From assembly GCA_964581605.1 (NCBI GenBank), contig CAZOPF010000041.1:1-47037 (forward strand): a stretch of DNA of 47,037 nucleotides. Direction: 5' to 3'. Under the pieces are notes generated by a model. The model was given only the letters and a program-made list of their open reading frames with translations. It searched no databases and was not told the origin of the DNA. Shown here piece after piece: positions 1 through 7,641 of this stretch; the first letter of the stretch is position 1, and the number at the start of each line of letters is the position of its first letter. This stretch comes from CAADGU01 sp964581605 (lineage in GTDB: Bacteria > Chloroflexota > Anaerolineae > Promineifilales > Promineifilaceae). The translations under genes and the position numbers were made by a program.

Positions 1-818
<818 letters not shown>

Positions 819-938
819 AAATCAAAACATTACTGATTCTTTATGGACGACTTTGTGAAAATATGGACAATACGGCTGGTCGTGGCGCGGTTGGAAAGCA
901 TCCTTTTGGGGCTGAGAGACGGCCACAGCCAATAGAAC

Positions 939-1844
939 ATGGATTTGCGGAGTAAAACATTGCAGACGGTCCAATTACCAACCGCACAATGGCAAAACTA
1001 CCACGATGTGTATTATGAACGGCATCGCCACACCGTGGTCGGTAACTTGAAAATAGCCAGAGATATTTACAGCCCTCAACTCGCCAATCGGCGCGACATT
1101 TTGGTTTATCTCCCCCCCTCATACGACAGTTCCCCCACCCGCTACCCGGTGCTGTACATGCATGATGGCTACAATCTCTTTGATGAAGCGACCAGCTATG
1201 TGGGTGACTGGCAGGTGGACGAGACGATGGAGCAGTTAAGCGCCAATGAGGGTCTAGAAGCGATCATCGTGGGCATCCCCAACATGGGCGCAGCACGAAT
1301 GGATGAATACAGCCCGTTCCGCGACCATCATTATGGCGGCGGAAAGGGCAAGGCATATGTGGAATTTATCGCCCATACGCTTAAACCAATGATTGATAAT
1401 GTGTTTCGCACGTTGCCGGATAAACGGAATACCGGTTTGATGGGGTCTTCGATGGGCGGGTTGATCAGCCTCTATGGGTTTTTTGAATTCCCGGCAACAT
1501 TTGGCTTTGCCGGGGTGATGAGCCCATCGGTGTGGTTTGCGCATGGGGCCATCTTTCCATACATTGAAAATGCCCCGTTTCAGCAAGGAAAGATTTATCT
1601 GGATGTAGGGACGCGCGAGATGGGTGGGTTCTGGCCAGATCAGCATGTGCTGATTTCGCGGTCGCGGCAGTATTACGGCCGTGTCCGCCACCTGAAACGC
1701 CTGCTCGTCAAAAAGGGGTACCGCCCCACCCGCCATTTGCTGCATATTGAAGCCAAAGGACATGCCCATGATGAAGCCGCCTGGGGCCGGCGGCTGCCCA
1801 ATGCCATTCGCTTCTTCCTGGGTGTGCCCATAAAAAGAGAATAG
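939..1844 (+). CDS. Alpha/beta-hydrolase esterase (Esterase D / enterochelin-esterase type)
   Basis: A 301-residue protein of the PF00756 esterase family. The nucleophile elbow GSSMGG puts the catalytic Ser at residue 171; the acid is probably Asp222 (LDVGTRE) and the base His277 in the HDEAAW motif. The strand segments ILVYLPPSYD and YPVLYMHDG near residues 54-78 are typical of the family. No signal peptide is visible, so it is probably cytoplasmic, unlike many relatives. The substrate is unknown; carboxyl esters or acyl-thioester-like substrates are possible. The stop codon lies at the edge of an inverted repeat built from GGTAATT units. The ATG at 939 is the only good start. Confidence 0.8.
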   Translation: MDLRSKTLQTVQLPTAQWQNYHDVYYERHRHTVVGNLKIARDIYSPQLANRRDILVYLPPSYDSSPTRYPVLYMHDGYNLFDEATSYVGDWQVDETMEQLSANEGLEAIIVGIPNMGAARMDEYSPFRDHHYGGGKGKAYVEFIAHTLKPMIDNVFRTLPDKRNTGLMGSSMGGLISLYGFFEFPATFGFAGVMSPSVWFAHGAIFPYIENAPFQQGKIYLDVGTREMGGFWPDQHVLISRSRQYYGRVRHLKRLLVKKGYRPTRHLLHIEAKGHAHDEAAWGRRLPNAIRFFLGVPIKRE

Positions 1845-1897
1845 GTAATTGGGTAATTGATGAGAATTACCCAATTATCCAATTACTCAATTACTCA
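1844..1897. repeat. Inverted tandem repeat, unit GGTAATTG
   Basis: Two GGTAATT(G) units are followed after a short loop by complementary units (AATTACCC, AATTATCC, AATTACTC twice). It could fold into a hairpin and act as terminator of the esterase gene, although no T-run follows. The first unit begins at the G of the TAG stop codon. Same architecture as many other gaps in this window. Confidence 0.7.
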
Positions 1898-2034
1898 TTT
1901 CCCTCCCATTTCCCCCGTCAATTAGTTGCCTTGTCATTGCTCTATCTGTACGATTGCAGATATTAGCAACCCGACCCCCATCGTTGCACGCAATCCAGCA
2001 TTGTCAACGGCCGTCAAGTAAGGACAAGAAAGGT

Positions 2035-2844
2035 ATGGCACAAAGTAATGAGAACGAATACCAAATAAAAACCAGCCCGCTGGCAAGCTTGTCTGTGGAA
2101 CGATTATGGAGTGAGCGGAATGACCTGGCGCGGAAGTATCGCAAACCATTCCTCACTATTGTTGTTCTTATCTTGTTAGGCATCCTGCTCTGGCAGTTTC
2201 AAAAGCAGGTGTTGGCCGCCTTTTCCATTTTGCAAGATCAGAAAGCGGTGAGCGCCTACATCCAGAGTTTTGGCATTTTGGGGCCGCTGGTTTTGGGCAT
2301 CAGCCATTATTTACAAGTGATCATCGCTTTTATTCCGGGGCACGTTTTTGTGTTGGCGGGGGGATATTTGTATGGTTTCTTGCCAGGGCTGGTGCTGAAC
2401 ATGCTGTTCGTGGTGACGGCCAGCCAGTTTGCTTTTTTCCTGGCCAAGAAGGCCGGACGGCCGTTAGTCGGCAAGTTCGTAGACGCTCCCACCCTGGACA
2501 AATGGCAAGCTATCGCCGACAAACGAGGCGTTACCTTTTTCACCATCGCCTTCATCCTGCCTGTTTTTCCCTCCGATGCCATGAATTTTGTGGCCGGATT
2601 GGCCGGTATGGACGGCCGTAAATTCCTCATTGCCAACTTTTTTGGCCGCCTGCCCAGTGTGACGCTGATGAGTTTTATCGGCGCGTATGGGCTGGAATTT
2701 TCCAATACGGTGCGCGGGCTGCTGGTAGTAGTGGTGGTGCTGGTGTATGTGGTGGGGCGCTATGTCATCCTGCAAATTGAACGACAACACAGTGGCGCGG
2801 TTTATACACGGCCGTTACCCCAGGAGCAGGGTTTGGGAGATTAA
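2035..2844 (+). CDS. TVP38/TMEM64-family (VTT domain) membrane protein
   Basis: A 269-residue inner-membrane protein of the SNARE-associated/VTT (DedA-like) family. Membrane segments are visible near residues 40-60 and 80-105, plus three further C-terminal ones. The family core lies in the middle: FIPGHVFVLAGGYLYGF, then the loop with ASQFAFFLAKKAGRPLV, then a re-entrant region with LPVFPSDAMNFVAGLAGM. Members move or scramble lipids or transport small solutes; the exact role is unknown. The ATG at 2035 is preferred because AAGGA lies 10 bases ahead and upstream codons look non-coding; an ATG at 1954 would add 27 residues. Confidence 0.78.
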   Translation: MAQSNENEYQIKTSPLASLSVERLWSERNDLARKYRKPFLTIVVLILLGILLWQFQKQVLAAFSILQDQKAVSAYIQSFGILGPLVLGISHYLQVIIAFIPGHVFVLAGGYLYGFLPGLVLNMLFVVTASQFAFFLAKKAGRPLVGKFVDAPTLDKWQAIADKRGVTFFTIAFILPVFPSDAMNFVAGLAGMDGRKFLIANFFGRLPSVTLMSFIGAYGLEFSNTVRGLLVVVVVLVYVVGRYVILQIERQHSGAVYTRPLPQEQGLGD

Positions 2845-2900
2845 CTACGGCTGAGAGGCCCGGTAAACAGCTACAACCTGGAAACGGTCGCGTAAATCTT

Positions 2901-2928
2901 TTGCCTTGTAAACTGTTGACGCTATAAT
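2901..2928 (+). promoter_or_regulatory. Sigma70-type promoter for the thiamine unit
   Basis: A TTGCCT -35 box (2901-2906) is followed after 16 bases by a perfect TATAAT -10 box (2923-2928). Transcription would start near 2935, just ahead of the TPP riboswitch. Confidence 0.65.
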
Positions 2929-2949
2929 CTTCAGCAACCTTTGACAATT

Positions 2950-3040
2950 TAGCACAGGGAGCTGGGTATGCCCGGCTGAGAGGGTGGTCATCAACCACCG
3001 ACCTGCGAACCTGATCCGGGTAATGCCGGCGGAGGAATTG
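2950..3040 (+). promoter_or_regulatory. TPP riboswitch (THI element)
   Basis: The conserved CTGAGA box lies at 2976-2981, and the P4/P5 core (ACCTGATC, then CCGGGTAATGCCGGCGGAGG) at 3009-3035. The variable P3 arm GGTGGTCATCAACCACC lies between them. It binds thiamine pyrophosphate. An intrinsic terminator follows at 3065-3089, so control is probably transcriptional, shutting off thiN and thiB when TPP is plentiful. Confidence 0.95.
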
Positions 3041-3064
3041 CAAAACAGCTTTGCTTATCCATAG

Positions 3065-3089
3065 GCCACCCCGGAAGGGTGGCTTTTTT
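3065..3089 (+). terminator. Intrinsic terminator of the TPP riboswitch
   Basis: Perfect 7-bp stem GCCACCC / GGGTGGC around the loop CGGAA, followed by six T. It lies 25 bases after the riboswitch core, the usual place for an attenuator. Confidence 0.9.
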
Positions 3090-3090
3090 G

Positions 3091-3151
3091 TTGCAAGTTG
3101 CAGGTGGCAAGTAGCAAGTTATCTGCCACTTGCAACCTGCAACCTGCAACC
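3091..3151. repeat. Inverted tandem repeat, unit TTGCAGGTTGCAAG
   Basis: Units of the type TTGCAAG/TTGCAGG are followed by the complementary CTTGCAACCTGCAACCTGCAACC. The right arm ends directly at the thiN start codon and occupies the ribosome-binding site. A close relative of this repeat lies at 5341-5406 ahead of queF. Confidence 0.75.
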
Positions 3152-3152
3152 C

Positions 3153-3821
3153 ATGACGATCTTAATTTTTGCCAACGGTGACATCAATGACGTGGAATGG
3201 ATACGGCCGTATCTGGAAACCGCGACGGCCGTCATTGCCGCCGACGGCGGCACACGCCACCTGTTCCGGCTGAACCACCCGCCAGACATCGTGATGGGGG
3301 ATATGGATTCGCTGCCGGACGACGTGCGCCCCTGGCTGGCGGCGGCCCACACGCGCCTGCTGGCCTATCCCCCGGCTAAAGACGAGACCGACCTGGAACT
3401 GGCGCTGCTTTACGCGATTGAAAACTATGCTGACCCGCTGCTCATCTTTGGCGCACTCGGCGGGCGGCTAGACCAGACCATTGCCAACATTTTGCTACTG
3501 GCCCATCCGAGGCTGCACGGCCGTGCCGTCCACCTGGTTACACCCCACGAACGCGCCTGGCTGGTGCGCGGCAATACCGAAATTCATGGGCAGGCGGGCG
3601 ACCTGGTCTCCCTCATCCCCCTCGGCGGCGATGCGCACGTCGCCGCTACCACCGGCCTGCAATGGCCGCTGCAAGATGACGTGTTGGTCTTTGGCCTGGC
3701 GCGGGGGGTGAGTAATGTGCTCACGCCGGCACTGAGCGCAGCCGAAGCGGCCACGCCCGCCACCGTCACCCTCCATTCCGGCCTGCTTCTCTGTATCTAT
3801 ACAAAAAGTTCCAGTTCGTAG
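3153..3821 (+). CDS. thiN: Thiamine pyrophosphokinase
   Basis: This 222-residue cytoplasmic enzyme transfers pyrophosphate from ATP to thiamine to give TPP. The family motifs are all present in order: ADGG (30-33), GDMDS (49-53), KDETDLE (76-82), GGRLDQTIANI (103-113) and the C-terminal GVSN motif of the thiamine-binding domain. The ATG at 3153 gives the usual family length; the longer frame from 3051 would translate the terminator and repeat and is rejected. There is no Shine-Dalgarno sequence because a repeat occupies that site. It follows the TPP riboswitch and precedes a thiamine-binding lipoprotein, so it serves thiamine salvage. Its TAG stop is inside the left arm of a long hairpin. Confidence 0.95.
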   Translation: MTILIFANGDINDVEWIRPYLETATAVIAADGGTRHLFRLNHPPDIVMGDMDSLPDDVRPWLAAAHTRLLAYPPAKDETDLELALLYAIENYADPLLIFGALGGRLDQTIANILLLAHPRLHGRAVHLVTPHERAWLVRGNTEIHGQAGDLVSLIPLGGDAHVAATTGLQWPLQDDVLVFGLARGVSNVLTPALSAAEAATPATVTLHSGLLLCIYTKSSSS

Positions 3822-3868
3822 CAGGCGATTCATCGCCACCAAACGGCGATAAATCGCCTGCTACGAAC
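3814..3868. repeat. Long perfect inverted repeat between thiN and thiB
   Basis: The 17-base arms (3814-3830 and 3852-3868) are exact reverse complements, with an inner ATCGCC/GGCGAT pair extending the stem. It could end thiN transcription or stabilise mRNA. The left arm contains the thiN stop codon. A degenerate relative (GGCGATAAATCG) lies at 45188-45243. Confidence 0.8.
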
Positions 3869-3886
3869 GAAAAACAGGAGACAAAT

Positions 3887-4993
3887 ATGAAAAAACAACT
3901 CAACCTTTTATTACTACTGACCATCTTACTGGCCGCCTGTTCTGGCTCAGAAAGTGCGGCGGAAGTTACGGCCACTTCGGTTGCGCCCAGCACAGATGCG
4001 CCCCCTACATCCACCACTGCCCGCCCCCTCACCCTGATGAGCCATGACAGCTTCGCCATCAGCGAAACCATCATCCAGGCGTTTGAGGCCGAACATAACG
4101 CCATTATTGAACTGCTGCCCGCCGGGGATACCGGTGCGGCCCTCAACCAGGCCATCCTCACCAAAGATGACCCCCTGGCCGATCTCTTTTTTGGCATAGA
4201 CAACACCTTCATGGGGCGTGCCCTGGCTGCCGACATCTTCGAACCATACCAATCCCCACTGCTGGCCGAAATCCGGGACGAACTGAAACTGGACGATACC
4301 TACCACCTGCTACCCGTAGATTACGGTGATGTCTGCCTCAACTACGACAAAGCCTGGTTCAGTGAACAGGGTCTGGAACCGCCACAAACATTGGCTGACC
4401 TCACCGATCCTGCTTACAAAGGGCTGCTGGTAGCCGAAAATCCGGCCACTTCCAGCCCTGGCCTGGCCTTTTTGCTGGCGACCATTGCCCAATTCGGCGA
4501 GACAGGCGACTACACCTATCTCGACTACTGGGCCGATCTACGTGCCAATGAGGTACTCATCACCAACGGCTGGGAAGACGCTTACTATGGTTACTTCACC
4601 CGCTCTGGCGGCGAACGGCCGTTGGTCGTTTCTTACGCCAGCAGCCCCCCGGCCGAATTCATCTACGCCGACCCACCCGTCAGCGAAGCGCCCACTGCCA
4701 GCGTGGTGGGGGAGGGGGCTTGCTTCCGCCAGATTGAATTTGTGGGCATTCTTCAGGGCACACAGAACCGTGAACTGGCCGAAGCGTTTGTGGATTACAT
4801 GCTCAGTCACTCTTTTCAGGAAGACATCCCCCTTAATATGTTTGTCTTTCCGGCCAACGAAAACGCCGCCCTGCCGCCCGCCTTTGTGGAATGGGCACAA
4901 GTTCCCGAACAACCCGCCCGCCTGCCCCCAACCGACATTGACGCCCACCGCGACGCCTGGATTGAGGCGTGGACGGAGGTGGTGCTGCGGTGA
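3887..4993 (+). CDS. thiB: Thiamine ABC transporter substrate-binding lipoprotein
   Basis: A 368-residue extracytoplasmic solute-binding protein of the TbpA/ThiB family. The lipobox LLAAC puts the lipidated Cys at residue 18, followed by a Ser/Thr/Pro linker (about 20-48). The family features LTLMSHDSFAIS, DLFFGIDNTF, LPVDYGDVCLNYDK and the C-terminal PLNMFVFPAN are visible. It would capture thiamine or its phosphates outside the membrane for an ABC permease (ThiP) and ATPase (ThiQ), neither of which is present in the window; the assembly gap 36 bases downstream could hide them. AGGAG lies 8 bases before the ATG. Its TGA stop is embedded in the repeat that runs into the gap. Confidence 0.9.
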   Translation: MKKQLNLLLLLTILLAACSGSESAAEVTATSVAPSTDAPPTSTTARPLTLMSHDSFAISETIIQAFEAEHNAIIELLPAGDTGAALNQAILTKDDPLADLFFGIDNTFMGRALAADIFEPYQSPLLAEIRDELKLDDTYHLLPVDYGDVCLNYDKAWFSEQGLEPPQTLADLTDPAYKGLLVAENPATSSPGLAFLLATIAQFGETGDYTYLDYWADLRANEVLITNGWEDAYYGYFTRSGGERPLVVSYASSPPAEFIYADPPVSEAPTASVVGEGACFRQIEFVGILQGTQNRELAEAFVDYMLSHSFQEDIPLNMFVFPANENAALPPAFVEWAQVPEQPARLPPTDIDAHRDAWIEAWTEVVLR

Positions 4994-5028
4994 GCAGTGA
5001 GCGGTGAGCAGTGAGCAGTGAGCGGTGA
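4991..5028. repeat. Tandem repeat GTGAGC(A/G)GTGAGC running into gap
   Basis: Units GTGAGCAG and GTGAGCGG alternate from the thiB stop codon to the gap edge. The same unit restarts at 5129 and an inverted copy (TACTGCTCACCGCTCACTG) lies at 5176-5194. The repeat is the likely reason the assembly broke here. Confidence 0.8.
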
Positions 5029-5128
5029 NNNNNNNNNNNNNNNNNNNNNNNNNNNNNNNNNNNNNNNNNNNNNNNNNNNNNNNNNNNNNNNNNNNNNNNN
5101 NNNNNNNNNNNNNNNNNNNNNNNNNNNN
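5029..5128. other. Scaffold gap (100 N)
   Basis: Exactly 100 N, a placeholder length. The 11 bases on the left (5018-5028) are repeated on the right (5129-5139), so the gap may be very small or may hide more repeat and genes such as thiP/thiQ. Confidence 0.99.
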
Positions 5129-5173
5129 GTGAGCGGTGAACTGTAGAATTTTATGAGCAACTAAATCTGGCTA

Positions 5174-5201
5174 TTTACTGCTCACCGCTCACTGATATAC
5201 T
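5174..5201 (+). promoter_or_regulatory. Candidate promoter for the que operon
   Basis: TTTACT (5174-5179) and TATACT (5196-5201) are separated by 16 bases. The -35 box is part of the inverted GTGAGC-type repeat, so the repeat itself would supply promoter sequence. Transcription would start near 5208, leaving a leader of about 215 bases before queF. Confidence 0.45.
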
Positions 5202-5207
5202 TTGCTA

Positions 5208-5340
5208 ACGCCGGTGGCGGAAAAGGTTCTTGCCTGAGAACTGAATACCCGGCTAAACAAAACCGCGGCACAAACAGGCCATACCGCGATACGCGAACAA
5301 TTGAGAACTGAGACCCGGAGAGATGTTTCAAACCGGGTGG
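5208..5340 (+). promoter_or_regulatory. Structured leader upstream of queF, class unknown
   Basis: The leader holds a GTTCT/AGAAC hairpin (5225-5240), a direct repeat of TGAGAACTGA(AT/G)ACCCGG (5235-5252 and 5302-5318) and an ACCCGG/CCGGGT hairpin (5313-5318 with 5333-5338). The position ahead of queF suggests preQ1-dependent control, but I do not recognise the preQ1-I, -II or -III consensus. Confidence 0.35.
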
Positions 5341-5406
5341 CATGTTGCAAGGTGCAAGTGGCAGGTCTTTACCTGCAACCTGCCACTTGCCACTTGCCAC
5401 TTGCTA
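5341..5406. repeat. Inverted tandem repeat, unit TTGCAAG/GGCAGGT
   Basis: Units TTGCAAGG, TGCAAGTGGCAGG are answered by ACCTGCAACCTGCCACTTGCCACTTGCCACTTGC. It shares its unit with the repeat before thiN at 3091-3151. It ends 5 bases before the queF Shine-Dalgarno sequence. Confidence 0.75.
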
Positions 5407-5424
5407 CCAGCAAGGAGAGTGATA

Positions 5425-5805
5425 GTGGAATACGACTTTACCAAATTGGGCCGGCCGATGAACGAGCCGAGTAAGGAGCTAGACCGTTTTCCGGCGCCGG
5501 CGAACGTGACGCTGGTGCGTTTTACATCGGACGAGCTGACCAGCTTTTGCCCGGTGACGGGCCAACCAGACTTTAATACGGTGGAGATTGAGTACACGCC
5601 TGATCAATGGTGCGTGGAGAGCAAAAGCCTGAAGCTGTATCTGTGGACGTTCCGCGATGAGCCGATTTTTGGTGAATCACTGGCGGCCACCATTGCCCAA
5701 GATTTGTTTGACCAGTTGCAGCCGCACTTTTGCCGGGTGACACTGCATCAAAATATCCGGGGTGGGTTGCAGATGACGGCCGTAGCCGAAGTCGGTAATC
5801 GGTAA
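5425..5805 (+). CDS. queF: NADPH-dependent 7-cyano-7-deazaguanine reductase
   Basis: QueF reduces preQ0 to preQ1 with NADPH, the last soluble step before tRNA insertion. The protein is a short, unimodular (type I) QueF of 127 residues. The catalytic Cys42 and Asp49 lie in FCPVTGQPD, and the substrate-binding ESKSLK motif starts at Glu65. The start is GTG at 5425, chosen because AAGGAG lies 7 bases ahead; upstream codons are repeat sequence, and the later ATG at 5458 has no such site. It leads the queF-queC-queD-queE operon. The last residues and the TAA stop are made by the CGGTAAT repeat. Confidence 0.93.
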   Translation: MEYDFTKLGRPMNEPSKELDRFPAPANVTLVRFTSDELTSFCPVTGQPDFNTVEIEYTPDQWCVESKSLKLYLWTFRDEPIFGESLAATIAQDLFDQLQPHFCRVTLHQNIRGGLQMTAVAEVGNR

Positions 5806-5824
5806 TCGGTTAACCGTTATCGGC
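5788..5824. repeat. Tandem repeat CGGTAAT overlapping queF stop
   Basis: CGGTAAT units run from the last five codons of queF (E-V-G-N-R) through its stop, then the complementary GTTAACCGTTATCGG follows. The same unit recurs at 22884-22915, 40953-40980 and 46286-46335. Confidence 0.65.
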
Positions 5825-5839
5825 ATGGAGATGAACAAC

Positions 5840-6508
5840 ATGGTAGATTCAGTGGTGATCGTCAGCGGCGGTATGGATAGTGTGACGCTGCTGCATTATC
5901 TGGTGAAACAGAAACGGCGAAACCCGGCCGTCATTACCTTTATATATGGGCAGAAGCACCAGAAGGAGGTGGCGTTGGCTCAGGTGCAGGCCAGGCTGGC
6001 GGGTTGTGAGCAGCATCTGGTGTTGGATTTGGCGTTGTTACGGCCGTTGTTCGCCCATTCCGCGCTGGTAGATGTGGCTACGGCCGTGCCCCTGATGCAA
6101 GACGTACAGGGCGACCCGCAGCCCGCCACCTACGTGCCCAACCGCAACATGATTTTCCTGGCGTTAGCTGCCGCCTACGCCGAGACGAACGGCGTGGGTG
6201 ATATTTTCTACGGGGCGCAGCGGCATGACATGTATGGCTATTGGGATACCACGCCCCAATTTCTGGCGGCGCTAAATGAGGTGTATGGCCTGAACCGCAA
6301 GACGGCCGTTCACATCCATGCCCCCTTTGTACAGCACAGCAAGGCAGAAATTTTGCGCCTCGGTTTTGAACTGGGCGTGGATTATGCCCAGACCTGGTCT
6401 TGTTACGAAGGCCAGGAATTAGCCTGCGGCCGCTGCCCCACCTGCGCCGAACGGTTACAGGCGTTTGCGGAGGTGGGGGTGATAGATCCGCTGCCCTATG
6501 CCAGCTAA
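5840..6508 (+). CDS. queC: 7-cyano-7-deazaguanine synthase
   Basis: QueC converts 7-carboxy-7-deazaguanine to preQ0 using ATP and ammonia. The PP-loop SGGMDS occupies residues 9-14. The middle carries YVPNRNMIFLALAAAYAE and GDIFYGAQRHDMYGYWDTTPQF, typical of the family. The C-terminal zinc site is SCYEG...CGRCPTC. ATG 5840 is preferred over 5825 because GGAGA at 5827-5831 lies 8 bases ahead. The 222-residue length is normal. It lies 34 bases after queF and shares the operon. Confidence 0.95.
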   Translation: MVDSVVIVSGGMDSVTLLHYLVKQKRRNPAVITFIYGQKHQKEVALAQVQARLAGCEQHLVLDLALLRPLFAHSALVDVATAVPLMQDVQGDPQPATYVPNRNMIFLALAAAYAETNGVGDIFYGAQRHDMYGYWDTTPQFLAALNEVYGLNRKTAVHIHAPFVQHSKAEILRLGFELGVDYAQTWSCYEGQELACGRCPTCAERLQAFAEVGVIDPLPYAS

Positions 6509-6509
6509 A

Positions 6510-6557
6510 AGCCGTGAGGCGTGAGGCGTGACTAATCTCACGCCTCACGCCACGAAC
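6510..6557. repeat. Inverted tandem repeat, unit GTGAGGC
   Basis: GTGAGGC GTGAGGC GTGAC is followed by TCACGCCTCACGCCACG. It fills the whole queC-queD gap and ends 3 bases before the queD start codon, so queD has no ordinary ribosome-binding site. Confidence 0.75.
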
Positions 6558-6560
6558 CGC

Positions 6561-6914
6561 ATGTATACCATTAGCAAACAATTTCACTTTTCCGCCAGCC
6601 ACCAGTTGGATGGCCTGCCCCCGGAGCATCAATGTGCCCGGCTGCACGGCCATAACTATGAGGTCGAACTGATATTGCAATCAGAGACACTGGATGCGTA
6701 TGGCTTTGTGGTGGATTATCTGGCGCTCAAACCGTTCAAACGATACCTGGACGAGACGCTGGATCATCGCCATTTGAACGATGTGCTGCCCTTTCCAACC
6801 ACCGCCGAAAACCTGGCGCGCCATTTATACGAATGGGCGAAGGAGCAGTGGCCGCAGGTTACGGCCGTGCGTATCAGCGAAACGCCCCGTACCTGGGCAG
6901 AGTACCGGCCATGA
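6561..6914 (+). CDS. queD: 6-carboxy-5,6,7,8-tetrahydropterin synthase
   Basis: QueD makes 6-carboxytetrahydropterin from dihydroneopterin triphosphate. It is a 117-residue member of the PTPS fold. Zinc ligands His14, His29 and His31 and the catalytic Cys25 are visible (SASHQLDG, HQCARLHGHNY); VVDYLALK and LDHRHLND are the other family motifs. The ATG at 6561 is preferred because upstream codons from the GTG at 6528 are repeat. The stop overlaps the queE start as ATGA, so translation is probably coupled. Confidence 0.94.
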   Translation: MYTISKQFHFSASHQLDGLPPEHQCARLHGHNYEVELILQSETLDAYGFVVDYLALKPFKRYLDETLDHRHLNDVLPFPTTAENLARHLYEWAKEQWPQVTAVRISETPRTWAEYRP

Positions 6915-7588
6915 GCCACCCCCTGTATCCGGTGAATGACCTGTACACCTGCGTTCAGGGCGAAGGGGTGCAAACAGGGGTGGCCATGGTGTTGCTGCGG
7001 CTGCATGGCTGCGCGGTGGGCTGCCCCTGGTGTGACACCAAAGAGACGTGGGAATTTGCGCCTGAGAACCAGGTGGACACCTTAGCGGCGGCGTTGGGGG
7101 CCAATCCGCGCTATGTCTACCTGTCGGCGGCGGCCATTGCCGAACATATCCGGGCCAATCATCCTGGCCCCAAATGGGTGTTGGTGACAGGGGGGGAACC
7201 GGCGCAGGTTGGGTTACGGCCGTTAGTTGCCGCCATTCACGCTATCGGTCTGAAAGCAGCCATTGAAACCAGTGGTACCGAAATGGGGCATGTGGGTGCG
7301 GACTTCGATTGGGTGTGCGTCTCGCCCAAGCTGAATATGCCCGGCGGTAAGGCCATCCAACCGGCGGCATTGGCGGTAGCCGACGAAATCAAACATGTGG
7401 TCGGCCGTCAGCAAGATATTGAGGCGTTGGATGGGTTGCTGACGGATATCCCGCTCAAACCAGATGTCCACATTTGCCTGCAACCCGTCAGCGTCAGCCC
7501 CAAAGCCACCGCCCTTTGCCTGGAGGTGGTGCAGCAGCGCGGCTGGCGGCTGAGTGTGCAGATGCACAAGTATATTGGGGTGAAGTAG
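6911..7588 (+). CDS. queE: 7-carboxy-7-deazaguanine synthase (radical SAM)
   Basis: QueE contracts the QueD product to 7-carboxy-7-deazaguanine with S-adenosylmethionine and a 4Fe-4S cluster. The cluster ligands are Cys34, Cys38 and Cys41 in a CX3CX2C motif (CAVGCPWC). YTCVQGEGVQTG at the N terminus and VTGGEPAQ (the GGEP motif) are typical. At 225 residues it has normal length. It starts inside the queD stop (ATGA overlap) and ends the operon; the hairpin at 7602-7628 follows. Confidence 0.94.
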   Translation: MSHPLYPVNDLYTCVQGEGVQTGVAMVLLRLHGCAVGCPWCDTKETWEFAPENQVDTLAAALGANPRYVYLSAAAIAEHIRANHPGPKWVLVTGGEPAQVGLRPLVAAIHAIGLKAAIETSGTEMGHVGADFDWVCVSPKLNMPGGKAIQPAALAVADEIKHVVGRQQDIEALDGLLTDIPLKPDVHICLQPVSVSPKATALCLEVVQQRGWRLSVQMHKYIGVK

Positions 7589-7601
7589 GTGGGTGTTCAG
7601 G

Positions 7602-7628
7602 TGCGACGCACTTTTGAAGTGCGTCGCA
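7602..7628. terminator. Hairpin after queE
   Basis: Perfect 12-bp stem TGCGACGCACTT / AAGTGCGTCGCA with loop TTG. The left arm ends in TTTT, but no T-run follows the right arm. It may end the que operon or act as another member of the gap hairpin family. Confidence 0.5.
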
Positions 7629-7641
7629 TCTGCCGCGTGAT

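Noticed and set aside
3051..3152. Longer N terminus for thiN
   Set aside because: It would translate the riboswitch terminator and the repeat; the family starts at the ATG at 3153.
5208..5340. preQ1-I riboswitch before queF
   Set aside because: The characteristic stem-loop and A-rich tail are not found; reported only as an unclassified leader.
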